Source: a candidate division WS1 bacterium
Lineage (GTDB): Bacteria > Armatimonadota > Zipacnadia > Zipacnadales > UBA5352
Length of the DNA stretch: 34,756 nt
Assembly (NCBI GenBank): GCA_003566775.1
Contig: PXBW01000218.1
Coordinates: forward strand, 1 to 34,756
Direction of reading: 5' to 3'
Under the pieces are notes generated by a model. The model saw only the letters and a program-made list of their open reading frames with translations, ran no database searches and was not told where the DNA came from. Position 1 is the first letter of the stretch, and each line of letters starts with the position of its first letter. This document shows, piece by piece, positions 17,245 through 25,251 of the stretch. Position numbers and translations under genes: made by a program.

Positions 17245-19124
17245 GATTCTGCGTCACCCATCTCCCATCTCACCGGAGGGCAGTCGGGCACCAGCCGCGC
17301 CATGCCACAGCCCAGACAATCGTTTGCACGGCAGTCGGGCGTGATCTCGCCCTGGCGAGCGTGGGCCAACTCGCGCAGAAGGTACTCGCGCGTCACTCCT
17401 GCATCGATGACGTCCCACGGAAGAGCGGCATCCGTCGCAAGCTCGGCCGCGGCCAGATGTCTCATATCAAGGCCGCAGTCGCCGAAGGCGTCGCGCCACC
17501 GCTCGGCATCGAAGCTCTCCGACCATGCGTCGAAGACAGCACCCGCGCGCCACGCGCCCTCGATTACCTCACACAGCCGCCGATCGCCGCGGGCCAGAGC
17601 CGCTTCAAGCTGCGCGGCCTCGAAGTCGCTCACGGACAGTTGGATTCTGCGGTCTGTGAGATGCTCGTAGAGAAGAGCCCTCCGGCGTCTCAGCGTTTCC
17701 TCGTCCGCGAGGCCCGACCACTGAAACGGGGTGTGTGGCTTCGGAATGAAGGCGTTCACGCTCACACCGATTTTGAGACGACCATACCCGGAGCGGGAAA
17801 GCTCCCTGCGACCGAGCGCCAGCACTTCGTTGACCAGCGAGGCGATTGCTCGCACATCGTCGTCCGTCTCGCCCGGAAGCCCCATCATGAAGTAAAGCTT
17901 CACGCGCTGCCACCCCGCGCGGAATGCCGCTGCCACGGCCCGGAGCAGGTCCTCCTGGGTCACATTCTTGTTGATAGCATTACGCAGCCGCTGCGAACCG
18001 GCCTCGGGCGCGAGCGTCAGCCCGCTCTTGCGCACGCGCTGAAGTCGGTCTGCAAGAGCGACACTGAAGGTGTCAATCCGCAGCGACGGCATCGCGACTG
18101 AGACGCGATCTTCCGCGAGTTCCGCGTGGAGGCAATCGATCAACTCGCTTATGCGCGAGTAATCCGGACAGTTGAGCGAGAGCAGTGAAAGCTCATCATA
18201 GCCCGTGGCGGCGATCGCGCTGCTCGCCTGCTCCATCAGCGTCTCCGGCGAGCGTTCACGCGCCGGTCGGTAGACCATCCCCGCCTGGCAGAAGCGGCAG
18301 CCGCGGGTACAGCCGCGCATGATCTCGACTTCAGCGCGGTCATGCACCGCCTCGACCCACGGTACGACGGGACGCGTCGGCCAGGGCTGAGCGTCGAGGT
18401 CCACGGCCACCCGGCGAGCGACTGCCTGCGGACACCCGTCATCACGCGGTGTTGGAATCAGCATACCCCGCGAATCCGGATCTGTACCATAACAGGCAGG
18501 TGCATAGATCCCGTCGATTGCCGCGCAGCGCAGGATCAGACGCTCTCGCGCCTCCCGATCCCGCGTCTCGCGCCGGTCAAGCTCATCGGGAAGATCGGTG
18601 AGCAGATCGAGTAGATCCTGCAACACCGGCTCTCCGTCGCCGACGGCGAAGAGATCGAAGAAGTCGGCCATCGGCTCAGGGTTGAATGCACACGGCCCGC
18701 CACCGATGACGAGGGGATCTGCCCCGGTCCGGTCCTCACTGCGGATCGGAATGCCGCCGAGGTCAAGCAATTCAAGCACGTTAGTGAGAGTCAGCTCATG
18801 CTGAAGGGTTATGCCCACCACGTCGAAGTCAGACAGCGTGGTCTGCGTCTCATAGCTGCGGAGCGGAATACCCTCCGCCCGCATAAGGGCGATGGCGTCA
18901 ACCCAGGGGAGGAAGACGCGCTCGGCCGCGACGTTTCCTCTCTGATTGACCGTCTCGTACAGCACGAAGAGACCTGCGTGAGACATGCCGACCTCATAGG
19001 TGTCCGGGTAACACAGAGCCACGCGGACATCAACTTCCGAGGGCGGCTTCACCACCTGATTCCGCTCCCCGCCTATGTAACGCGCCGGGGTCTCTACCTG
19101 GTCGAGCAGTTTCTCAGGCAACAT
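17241..19124 (-). CDS. B12-binding-domain radical SAM protein (TIGR03960)
   Basis: A 627-aa radical SAM protein. ATG 19124 is the only reasonable start, since an in-frame TAG lies two codons upstream (19128-19130); the ribosome site is weak. The N-terminal 180 residues form a Rossmann-like B12-binding-type domain (YPDTYEVGMSHAGLFVLYETVN, DVVGITLQHELT, VIGGGPCAFNPEP, FAVGDGEPV). The SAM [4Fe-4S] motif is RGCTRGCRFCQAG with Cys272, Cys276 and Cys279. The barrel continues with the LAPEAG and MMGLPGET segments. A cysteine set near the end (DCRANDCLGCGM) may hold a further cluster. Substrate is unknown. It is the first gene of the cluster with DUF2344 and RNase G. Its leader holds a terminator-like hairpin just before the start codon. 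Confidence 0.9.
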   Translation of the reverse strand: MLPEKLLDQVETPARYIGGERNQVVKPPSEVDVRVALCYPDTYEVGMSHAGLFVLYETVNQRGNVAAERVFLPWVDAIALMRAEGIPLRSYETQTTLSDFDVVGITLQHELTLTNVLELLDLGGIPIRSEDRTGADPLVIGGGPCAFNPEPMADFFDLFAVGDGEPVLQDLLDLLTDLPDELDRRETRDREARERLILRCAAIDGIYAPACYGTDPDSRGMLIPTPRDDGCPQAVARRVAVDLDAQPWPTRPVVPWVEAVHDRAEVEIMRGCTRGCRFCQAGMVYRPARERSPETLMEQASSAIAATGYDELSLLSLNCPDYSRISELIDCLHAELAEDRVSVAMPSLRIDTFSVALADRLQRVRKSGLTLAPEAGSQRLRNAINKNVTQEDLLRAVAAAFRAGWQRVKLYFMMGLPGETDDDVRAIASLVNEVLALGRRELSRSGYGRLKIGVSVNAFIPKPHTPFQWSGLADEETLRRRRALLYEHLTDRRIQLSVSDFEAAQLEAALARGDRRLCEVIEGAWRAGAVFDAWSESFDAERWRDAFGDCGLDMRHLAAAELATDAALPWDVIDAGVTREYLLRELAHARQGEITPDCRANDCLGCGMARLVPDCPPVRWEMGDAES

Positions 19125-19129
19125 AGCCT

Positions 19130-19161
19130 AAACAAAACGGCCCCAGCCGGATGCTGGAGCC
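19130..19161 (-). terminator. Terminator-like hairpin in the leader of the radical SAM gene
   Basis: On the minus strand a 9-bp stem (19161-19153 with 19147-19139, one G-U pair) with a 5-nt loop is followed by GTTTTGTTT. It ends 5 nt before the start codon and lies downstream of the promoter at 19200-19229, so it is placed to act as an attenuator. Confidence 0.6.
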
Positions 19162-19199
19162 ACATCGAGTCGTGACAGCAGGATGGCCTTGCTTTGAGT

Positions 19200-19229
19200 A
19201 GCATAGCCCTCAAGGTCCCCATGTGTCAA
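19200..19229 (-). promoter_or_regulatory. Putative promoter of the radical SAM-DUF2344 cluster
   Basis: On the minus strand a perfect TTGACA (19229-19224) and TATGCT (19205-19200) are 18 bp apart. The predicted start near 19193 gives a leader of about 68 nt that contains the hairpin at 19130-19161. Confidence 0.55.
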
Positions 19230-19534
19230 GGGACGGCGAGGCCGGGGGCGTCAGCAGCAAGGGAGGGAATGGCTCCCGAGCATAAGCGAATCCCACCGCA
19301 TCTGAACTCCATGAGGACAGGGCCTCGCGCGGGAGTGTGCGCGGAAGATACAACTTCTGCGCCTATCAGGAAGGCGAACGTCAGGAGGAAGGTGAACAAT
19401 CAGGGCCGGAAGCGGCACTATTCAGAGCTTAAAGTGTCTCATAATAGGGTAGGGGGGAAGCAAACACCGAGGGAGAAGCGTTAACGATAACGAAGCGCAT
19501 CTTTCGAGCGCGCACAATACAGGAGGTAAATCCG
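19230..19534. other. Divergent intergenic region
   Basis: About 300 bp between the minus-strand radical SAM promoter and the GTG start at 19535 on the plus strand. Apart from the AGGAGG ribosome site at 19521-19526 I find no RNA gene, known riboswitch sequence or convincing open frame. Confidence 0.4.
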
Positions 19535-19801
19535 GTGACTACTCGCAGATCAGTTGCAATCCTCGCAGCCATCCTCATCATCGCAGGCCTCGTGATCGCT
19601 CTGCAGATGTCGGCGGCTGAAGACGGGGTTATGTCGAGCAGTGACAATGAACCAAGGGTGGTGGCGGCGGTTGCCGCCGAATCGGTTACGGAGTATGAGC
19701 CGGATCCGTTCGAGCCGGAGCGACTTCGCAGCAGCACGGTGCGGGTGCGACAGGTTGCGATCGTGTACTCGGATGGTACCATAGAACTCAAGCGCCCGTA
19801 A
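19535..19801 (+). CDS. Small membrane-anchored or exported protein
   Basis: An 88-aa protein from GTG 19535, with a strong AGGAGG 8 nt upstream that makes the start reliable. One hydrophobic segment near the N-terminus (VAILAAILIIAGLVIALQM) follows MTTRRS and acts as signal anchor or signal peptide. The rest is acidic (EYEPDPFEPERL) and ends with a short strand pair (VRQVAIVYSDGTIELKRP). I do not recognise a family. It is followed after 36 nt by the flavin-reductase-like gene and may share its transcript. Confidence 0.6.
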   Translation: MTTRRSVAILAAILIIAGLVIALQMSAAEDGVMSSSDNEPRVVAAVAAESVTEYEPDPFEPERLRSSTVRVRQVAIVYSDGTIELKRP

Positions 19802-19837
19802 GGCCGGGTGAACGTGAGCATCAGACAGGGAGGACGA

Positions 19838-20407
19838 ATGATGAATCGATCGGAGATTCCCTTCACATCACAGTTCGAGCTGTTCTACGAGAAGCTGTCG
19901 GGTAATGGTCTGCTGCTGTGCTCGCTGGACGAGGACGGGCGGCCGAATCCGATGACGATCGGCTGGGCGCTGCTTGGAATCGTCTGGAGGCGACCGATCT
20001 GCGCCGTCATGGTCCGGCCCTCACGTTACACCTACGGGTGTATGGAGGCCACCGGTGACTTCACCGTCAACGTGCCGCCGGAGAGCCTTGCCGCGGAGGT
20101 GCTCTTCTGTGGCACCGAGTCGGGCCGCGACTACGACAAGTTCGAGGAATGCAACTTCACTGCGTTGGAGAGTGCGAAGGTGCAATCATCGGGAATAGAT
20201 GACTGCCTGGTAACGTACGAATGCAGAGTAGTGCAGAAGAATGACGTTGCTCCCGAGCACTTTATCCCGGAGATCTCACAGACACTGTATGCAGAGGGTG
20301 ACTTTCATCGCGTGTACTACGGGGAAGTCCTGTCGGTGTCGGGAGATCTTCAGCGCATCGAGGCGGAACAGACCAGGCAGGCGGAGGAGACCGACGACGA
20401 GCGGTAG
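19838..20407 (+). CDS. Flavin reductase family protein (FMN-binding split barrel)
   Basis: An FMN-binding split-barrel protein of the flavin reductase/flavoredoxin group, about 189 aa, cytoplasmic. Two ATG codons in tandem (19838 and 19841) follow GGGAGG with 4 and 7 nt spacing; either may be used. The family pattern is visible in the strand-rich first half: LLLCSLDEDGRPNPMTIGWALLG, then RRPICAVMVRPSRYTYGCMEATGDFTVNVP, the usual R-x-x-T phosphate-contact region and F-x-V-N strand. LFCGTESGRDYDKF matches the next conserved block. The C-terminus is acidic. Members reduce flavins or act as electron carriers; the partner here is unknown. Confidence 0.8.
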   Translation: MMNRSEIPFTSQFELFYEKLSGNGLLLCSLDEDGRPNPMTIGWALLGIVWRRPICAVMVRPSRYTYGCMEATGDFTVNVPPESLAAEVLFCGTESGRDYDKFEECNFTALESAKVQSSGIDDCLVTYECRVVQKNDVAPEHFIPEISQTLYAEGDFHRVYYGEVLSVSGDLQRIEAEQTRQAEETDDER

Positions 20408-20545
20408 CTGGCGGTCTCGGGCGTAGTATAAACGGCCTGCGACGCCGGTTCGAACCGTTCCCGGGGAGGAGATTCGGTGGCGCTGCGCGAAGATAAGGGG
20501 CAGGTCGCACAGATACACTCAGAAAATCAGGGAGGTTCATCCAAG

Positions 20546-21577
20546 ATGCCAACAGTTGTTACCTATGGAGAGATCATGCTGCGACTGGCTCCCCCCGAGT
20601 TCCAGCGCTTCGTACAGGCACGCTCATTCGACGTGATCTACGGAGGCGGAGAGGCGAACGTTGCGGTCAGCCTGGCCAACTACGGACTCGACGTGCGCTT
20701 CGTCACTGCGCTGCCGCCTCACGACATCGGCGACGCATGTGAGAACTACCTGCGCCAGTACGGCGTGGACACCTCGTACATCCTGCGCCAGGGAGATCGG
20801 CTGGGGATCTACTTCCTCGAGATGGGCGCGGTGCAGCGCGGTTCGAAGGTGATCTACGATCGCGCCAACTCAGCTCTCGCCGACATCGAGCCGGGTGACG
20901 TGGACTGGGAGAAGGTTTTCGATGGCGCGGACTGGTTCCACTGGACCGGAATCACCCCCGCGATCAGCGAAGGAACAGCTACGGTGCTGCAGGAGGCCGT
21001 GGAGGCCGCATCCGAACTGGGCGTGACGATGTCCTGTGACCTCAACTACCGCAGCAAGCTCTGGAACTGGGGCAAGCAGCCGCATGAGGTCATGGAGGGG
21101 CTCGTCGAGCACGTGGACTACGCCATCGGCAACGAGGAGGACGCGGACAAGGTCTTCGGCATCAAGCCGGAGGGCGTGGACGTGGAAGCAGGGGAGCTTG
21201 ACGCGGCGGCGTATGAGAGCGTATGCAGCCAGCTTATGGAGCGCTTCCCGAAGATGAAGAAGTGCGCAATCACGCTGCGGACCAGCGTATCCGCCTCACA
21301 CAATCGCTGGAGCGGCGTTCTCTACGACGGCGAGACGCTCTACCAGGCGAAGGAGTACGATATCACGCACATCGTGGATCGCGTTGGTGGCGGGGACAGC
21401 TTCTGCGGTGGTCTCTGCTACGCGCTGATCTCAGGGATGGAGGACCAGGAGGCGCTGGAGTTCGCCGTGGCGGCGAGCTGCCTGAAGCACACCGTGTACG
21501 GCGACTTCAATCTCGTCTCAGTTGACGAAGTTGAGAAGCTGGCAGGAGGTCCCGGCACCGGCAGGGTGCAGCGCTGA
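20546..21577 (+). CDS. kdgK: PfkB-family sugar kinase, 2-keto-3-deoxygluconate kinase type
   Basis: Probably phosphorylates 2-keto-3-deoxygluconate to KDPG with ATP. Length is 343 aa from ATG 20546, where homology begins, with GGGAGG 10 nt upstream. The N-terminal sugar site is GEIMLRLAPP followed by IYGGGEANVAVSLANYG (31-47), the form seen in KDG kinases. YDRANSAL and FHWTGITPAIS match the sugar and lid region. The PfkB signature 2 is DRVGGGDSFCGG with catalytic Asp284. Sequence character is closer to KDG kinase than to fructokinase or ribokinase, but exact substrate is an inference. A good terminator follows, so the gene ends its transcript. Confidence 0.82.
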   Translation: MPTVVTYGEIMLRLAPPEFQRFVQARSFDVIYGGGEANVAVSLANYGLDVRFVTALPPHDIGDACENYLRQYGVDTSYILRQGDRLGIYFLEMGAVQRGSKVIYDRANSALADIEPGDVDWEKVFDGADWFHWTGITPAISEGTATVLQEAVEAASELGVTMSCDLNYRSKLWNWGKQPHEVMEGLVEHVDYAIGNEEDADKVFGIKPEGVDVEAGELDAAAYESVCSQLMERFPKMKKCAITLRTSVSASHNRWSGVLYDGETLYQAKEYDITHIVDRVGGGDSFCGGLCYALISGMEDQEALEFAVAASCLKHTVYGDFNLVSVDEVEKLAGGPGTGRVQR

Positions 21578-21636
21578 CGGGGCATTCCTCGAGAAGAGCG
21601 AAGCACTTCCCGAAGTCGGACGCACCCAGTAATATC

Positions 21637-21667
21637 ACACAGGCCGGAGCCTCTATCCGGCCTGTGT
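21637..21667 (+). terminator. Intrinsic terminator after the PfkB kinase gene
   Basis: A 12-bp stem (from 21637 to 21648 and 21656 to 21667) closes a 7-nt loop and is followed by TTGCTGTGTG. It lies 59 nt after the stop codon. Confidence 0.65.
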
Positions 21668-21788
21668 TGCTGTGTGCGCTGGCCTCGAACCGAGCAGCGT
21701 GGGGAGGCAGCAACCTGATCGAGTTGCGGCACAAGGTAAGGGCGGGCGAGAGCGCCCGGCAGGACGTATTCTTCCGGAGAATCAGCAG

Positions 21789-21817
21789 TTGACCGGCCGG
21801 AGGGCTTCTGTTAGACT
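21789..21817 (+). promoter_or_regulatory. Putative promoter of the rpsB operon
   Basis: TTGACC (21789-21794) and TAGACT (21812-21817) are 17 bp apart. A start near 21824 gives a leader of about 150 nt before rpsB. Confidence 0.5.
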
Positions 21818-21823
21818 GCAAGA

Positions 21824-21973
21824 GGTTGGAATGGGGGATTGACGCAGCGCGTTCGGCACTGTCGCCGGACGCGTACAAATCTAACGTACCAACGTCGGCG
21901 CTGCTCGGTCCGTTGTGACCGGAGCGTTTTGACGTGCGACCGCATAGACGGTCGTGGAATGGAGGACGAGACA
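21824..21973 (+). promoter_or_regulatory. Structured leader of rpsB
   Basis: The predicted leader holds two consecutive stem-loops: one near 21903-21925 (8 bp with one bulged G and a 6-nt loop) and one at 21937-21954 (6 bp, 6-nt loop). The second lies just before the GGAGG site at 21961-21965. Ribosomal protein leaders often serve autoregulation, here perhaps by S2. This is inference from position and fold. Confidence 0.35.
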
Positions 21974-22921
21974 GTGGCACTGGTTACAATGAAGGAACTG
22001 CTGGAAGCGGGCGTGCACTTCGGACATCAGACGCGGCGATGGAATCCGAAGATGAAGCCGTTCATCTATCACGAGAGGAATGGCATTTACATCATCGACC
22101 TGCACGGTACGCTTCGGCTGGTCGAGCGCGCATACGAGTTCGTAAAGGAGACCGCCGCGGAGGGCGGACAGGTGCTCTTCGTGGGCACCAAGCGTCAGGG
22201 ACAGGAGTCGATCCAGGAGGCCGCGGAGAAGTGCGGCATGCCCTATGTGGTGAATCGCTGGCTCGGCGGCATGCTCACCAACTGGCAGACGATCAGCCAG
22301 AGAATCGACCATCTGCGCGAGCTTGAGAACGCAGAGGAGCGCGGCGAGTGGGAGCGACTCACGAAGAAGGAGGCGCTGAAGCTGTCGCGGGAGCGCGACA
22401 AGCTGCGCCACTCGCTGGGCGGCATCATGGACATGGGCGGATTGCCCGATATTGTGTTCATCGTGGATGCGAAGCGCGAGGAGACGGCGGTGGCCGAGGC
22501 GGCGAAGCTCGAGATCCCGATTGTGGCCGTGATAGACACGAACTGCGACCCCGAACCGATCGATTACCCGATACCGGGCAACGATGACGCGATCCGCGCG
22601 ATCCGACTGTTCGCGAATCTGATCAGCGAGGCCGTGCAGGAAGGGCAGTTGGAGTATCAGCAGCGGCTGATCGAGGATGCGGAGTCTCTGGATCAGGCCG
22701 AGGCACTCGCCGAGCGGGCCGGAATCGAGCTTGATGACAAGCTGGTCGCCCGAATGGTCGAGGAAGAGGCGGCAGCGGCGGCTGAGGAGGCGGCGGCTCA
22801 GGCTGAGGCCGAAGAGCAACTCGTGGCTGAGTTCGGAGGTGCGGTCGAGGATCAGTTCGTCGAGGAGCAGTTGATTGACCTCATCGACGAGGAAGAGGCC
22901 GAGGCGACGGAAGAGGAGTGA
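21974..22921 (+). CDS. rpsB: Small ribosomal subunit protein uS2
   Basis: Ribosomal protein S2 of the 30S subunit, 315 aa. GTG 21974 is chosen because GGAGG lies 8 nt upstream and the family start (M)[26 protein letters not shown] begins there. Conserved blocks include [30 protein letters not shown], the coiled-coil insertion (~100-150), [20 protein letters not shown] and DTNCDP...[13 protein letters not shown]. After the canonical core at about residue 225 there is a C-terminal extension of roughly 85 residues, of which the last 50 are almost only Glu, Ala, Asp and Gln. Such acidic tails occur in some phyla. It is the first gene of rpsB-tsf-pyrH-frr. Confidence 0.97.
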   Translation: MALVTMKELLEAGVHFGHQTRRWNPKMKPFIYHERNGIYIIDLHGTLRLVERAYEFVKETAAEGGQVLFVGTKRQGQESIQEAAEKCGMPYVVNRWLGGMLTNWQTISQRIDHLRELENAEERGEWERLTKKEALKLSRERDKLRHSLGGIMDMGGLPDIVFIVDAKREETAVAEAAKLEIPIVAVIDTNCDPEPIDYPIPGNDDAIRAIRLFANLISEAVQEGQLEYQQRLIEDAESLDQAEALAERAGIELDDKLVARMVEEEAAAAAEEAAAQAEAEEQLVAEFGGAVEDQFVEEQLIDLIDEEEAEATEEE

Positions 22922-22934
22922 CGGGTCAACCTGT

Positions 22935-22966
22935 ATCGCGGGAGTGCAGTCGTAACTCCGCGCGAT
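22935..22966 (+). terminator. Imperfect hairpin between rpsB and tsf
   Basis: An inverted repeat (22935-22945 with 22955-22966, one bulged base) is followed by CTTACC. It could attenuate tsf relative to rpsB or protect the rpsB end; the T-run is too poor for a clear terminator. Confidence 0.3.
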
Positions 22967-22987
22967 CTTACCATCAGGAGGATAGAG

Positions 22988-23590
22988 ATGTCAGTGAATG
23001 CCGAGAATGTAAAGAAGCTGCGCGAGAAGACGGGCGCGGGCTTCATGGACTGCAAGAACGCCCTGACCGAGGCTGAGGGCGATATGGACCAGGCCGTGGA
23101 CCTCCTGCGTCAGAAGGGAATCGACGTGGCGATGGCGCGAGAGGGGAAGGCGACTGAAGAGGGCATCGTGGCCTCGTACGTTCACGCGGGGAATCAGATC
23201 GGGGTGCTGGTGGATCTTCGCTGCGAGACCGACTTCGTGGCACGGACCGACGAGTTCCGCGAGTTCGGCCGGGATATCGCGATGCAGGTGGCTGCGATGC
23301 ACCCGCAGTGGATCGCTCCTGAGGACGTGCCCTGCGAGGTAGTCGAGCACGAGCGAGAGGTGCTGATCAAACAGGCGCTGGAGGAGGGTAAGCCGGAGCA
23401 CATCGTTGAGAAGATGGTCGAGGGACGCCTTGAGAAGTTCTACGAGGATGTCTGCCTCATGAGGCAACCTTTCATCCGCGACGACAGTCTGACGATCGAG
23501 GATAAGCTCAACGATCTGATTGCACAGTGTGGTGAGCGGGTCGTCGTCAACCGCTTCGTCCGCTACCAGGTCGGCGAGGAAGAGGAATAG
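22988..23590 (+). CDS. tsf: Elongation factor Ts
   Basis: Nucleotide exchange factor for EF-Tu, 200 aa, cytoplasmic. ATG 22988 has AGGAGG 6 nt upstream. The N-terminal UBA-like domain ([35 protein letters not shown], 7-41) is followed by the core with the signature TDFVAR (81-86), whose Asp-Phe displaces Mg2+ and the P-loop of EF-Tu. At 200 residues it is the short form with one core subdomain, as in Thermus and many Gram-positives, not the ~283-aa form of E. coli. It sits 66 nt after rpsB and 4 nt before the pyrH start. Confidence 0.96.
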   Translation: MSVNAENVKKLREKTGAGFMDCKNALTEAEGDMDQAVDLLRQKGIDVAMAREGKATEEGIVASYVHAGNQIGVLVDLRCETDFVARTDEFREFGRDIAMQVAAMHPQWIAPEDVPCEVVEHEREVLIKQALEEGKPEHIVEKMVEGRLEKFYEDVCLMRQPFIRDDSLTIEDKLNDLIAQCGERVVVNRFVRYQVGEEEE

Positions 23591-23594
23591 TCCG

Positions 23595-24326
23595 TTGACG
23601 CGAGAGAACGGAGTAGAGGCGGCGCGCTACGGTCGAGTTCTGCTGAAGCTGAGCGGAGCGGCGTTTCGAGGCCCCGAAAACGGCGGCATCCACTGGCCCA
23701 CGGTTCAAAGGATCGCCGATGAGGTCCGGGACGCAACGCTGCTGGGCGTGGAGATAGCGATCGTGGTGGGCGGCGGAAATATCTGGCGTGGCCGCGAGGC
23801 GGCGGCTCAGGGCATGGAGCGAGCGGCTGCGGACTACGCGGGCATGGTTGCGACGGTGATCAACGCGCTCGCCTTGCAGGACGCGCTTGAAGGCAAGAGC
23901 GTCGATACCCGCGTTCAGACGGCCATCGAGATGCGCGAGGTGGCGGAGCCGTTCATCCGCCGCCGCGCTACGCGCCATCTCGAGAAGAAGCGGGTGGTGA
24001 TCTTCGGCTCCGGGACCGGCAACCCGTTCTTCACAAGTGACACCGCGGGCGTGCTGCGGGCGCTTGAGATCGGTGCCGAGGTGATAATGAAGGCCACCGA
24101 CGTCGAAGGGGTATATGACAGCGATCCGGGGAGTAATTCGGACGCACAACTGCTGCGCGAAGTCTCTCACTTCGACGTACTGAACCGCGACCTTCGAGTG
24201 ATGGACGCGACGGCGATCTCACTGGCGCGTGACAACGACCTGCCCATCGTCGTGTTCAACATGAACGTGGCCGGTAACATCGTCAAGTCGGTCAGTGGTG
24301 AGGCGATCGGTACCATCGTACGCTAA
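23595..24326 (+). CDS. pyrH: UMP kinase
   Basis: Phosphorylates UMP to UDP, hexameric amino-acid-kinase fold, cytoplasmic; 243 aa. The start is TTG 23595, 7 nt after an AGGAA site at the end of tsf. No ATG or GTG lies between it and the conserved first strand ([13 protein letters not shown]). Visible motifs: [13 protein letters not shown] (nucleotide/phosphate loop), [44 protein letters not shown], and [13 protein letters not shown] for ATP binding. It lies in the usual order after tsf. Allosteric GTP/UTP control is known for the family, not seen here. Confidence 0.95.
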   Translation: MTRENGVEAARYGRVLLKLSGAAFRGPENGGIHWPTVQRIADEVRDATLLGVEIAIVVGGGNIWRGREAAAQGMERAAADYAGMVATVINALALQDALEGKSVDTRVQTAIEMREVAEPFIRRRATRHLEKKRVVIFGSGTGNPFFTSDTAGVLRALEIGAEVIMKATDVEGVYDSDPGSNSDAQLLREVSHFDVLNRDLRVMDATAISLARDNDLPIVVFNMNVAGNIVKSVSGEAIGTIVR

Positions 24327-24356
24327 GCGGCAATTCATGCGCATGGAGGGTTCGAG

Positions 24357-24911
24357 ATGGATCGATTGATTGCGAAAGCCAAGGCGGACATGCTCAAGAC
24401 CGTCGAGGTGGTGAGGAAAGATATCGCGGCCTTCCGCACCGGCAGGGCGTCTCCCGCGCTGGTTGAGAATATCGAGGTCGATTACTACGGGACCACGGTG
24501 CCGATCAACCAGATTGCGTCGATTCAGGTCATTGACACGCGGTTGCTTGGAATCACCCCATGGGACAAGAACGCCCTTCCAGCGATCGAGAAGGCTATCA
24601 TGACCTCCGAGCTTGGGTTGATGCCGACGAATGACGGAAACATCATCAGGCTCGAGATTCCATCGCTGACAGAGGAAAGGCGCAAGGAACTGGTGCGACA
24701 GGTAAATAAGCGGCTGGAGGAAGGCCGGGTTGCGATTCGCAACATCCGCCGGTCCGCGAATGAGGATATCGACAAGATGGAGGATGCGGAAGGCCTGTCG
24801 GAAAGCGAAGTGCGTGTGGGTAAGGAGATAGTACAGGAAGCGACCGACGAGCATATTGAGATGCTCGAGGAAGTCGCCGAGGAGAAGATCGAAGAGATCC
24901 AGGAGATATGA
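24357..24911 (+). CDS. frr: Ribosome recycling factor
   Basis: Splits post-termination ribosomes together with EF-G; 184 aa, full family length (about 185). ATG 24357 has GGAGG 7 nt upstream. The tRNA-mimic helical domain carries FRTGRASPALVENIEVDYYGT, the insertion domain carries YYGTTVPINQIASIQV and ITPWDKNALPAIEKAI, and the return helices carry PSLTEERRKELVRQVNKRLEEGRVAIRNIRR. The stop overlaps the start of the small PASTA gene by 4 nt (ATGA at 24908-24911). Confidence 0.97.
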   Translation: MDRLIAKAKADMLKTVEVVRKDIAAFRTGRASPALVENIEVDYYGTTVPINQIASIQVIDTRLLGITPWDKNALPAIEKAIMTSELGLMPTNDGNIIRLEIPSLTEERRKELVRQVNKRLEEGRVAIRNIRRSANEDIDKMEDAEGLSESEVRVGKEIVQEATDEHIEMLEEVAEEKIEEIQEI

Positions 24912-25132
24912 GCGCGAGCGCACCTGATGTGATCGGCTACGAGCTTGAGAGGGCGCGCGGGATCTGCGAGACTGCAGGTCTGAAGGTGACAGAGGTCGTA
25001 CGCGTGGGTCCCCGGGATGAGCGATCCGGTGACGGACGCGAGATGGTGATCCGGCAGAGAGAGGTCACGCCAGGGGTAATGGAGTTTACGGTGTCCCGTC
25101 TGTGGGTAAGCCCTGAAGCGTGTGCCCCCTGA
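24908..25132 (+). CDS. Single-PASTA-domain protein
   Basis: A 74-aa protein that consists of one PASTA-like domain: APDVIGYELERARGICETAGLKVTEV shows the usual xPDVxGxxxxxAxxxLxxxGLxV pattern, with a variant second half (VIRQREVTPGVMEFTVSRLWV). PASTA domains normally occur in repeats outside the membrane on Ser/Thr kinases and penicillin-binding proteins and bind peptidoglycan-related ligands. This one has no signal peptide or membrane segment, so a cytoplasmic place is likely. Its start overlaps the frr stop (ATGA), which implies coupled translation. As I recall, similar orphan PASTA genes sit between frr and uppS in some Firmicutes, which supports that it is real. Confidence 0.75.
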   Translation: MSASAPDVIGYELERARGICETAGLKVTEVVRVGPRDERSGDGREMVIRQREVTPGVMEFTVSRLWVSPEACAP

Positions 25133-25182
25133 GAGCCCACGTCGGGTATATCGCAGCAGTACGCATGGATCGGTCAAGCTCA

Positions 25183-25219
25183 ACGGGCCCGGGGCATCGT
25201 CTGCCCGGGCCCGTGTTTT
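25183..25219 (+). terminator. Strong intrinsic terminator between the PASTA gene and uppS
   Basis: An 11-bp GC-rich perfect stem (25183-25193 with 25204-25214) with a 10-nt loop is followed by GTTTTA. It would end the rpsB-frr transcript and separate uppS, unless it is partly read through. Confidence 0.85.
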
Positions 25220-25251
25220 AAGCGATCATCGAAGAAACGGGGTCGAAGGGC

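Noticed and set aside
20411-20465. GGTTCGAACC, which looks like a tRNA T-loop
   Set aside because: It is a palindrome between two coding genes; no acceptor, D or anticodon stems can be folded around it.
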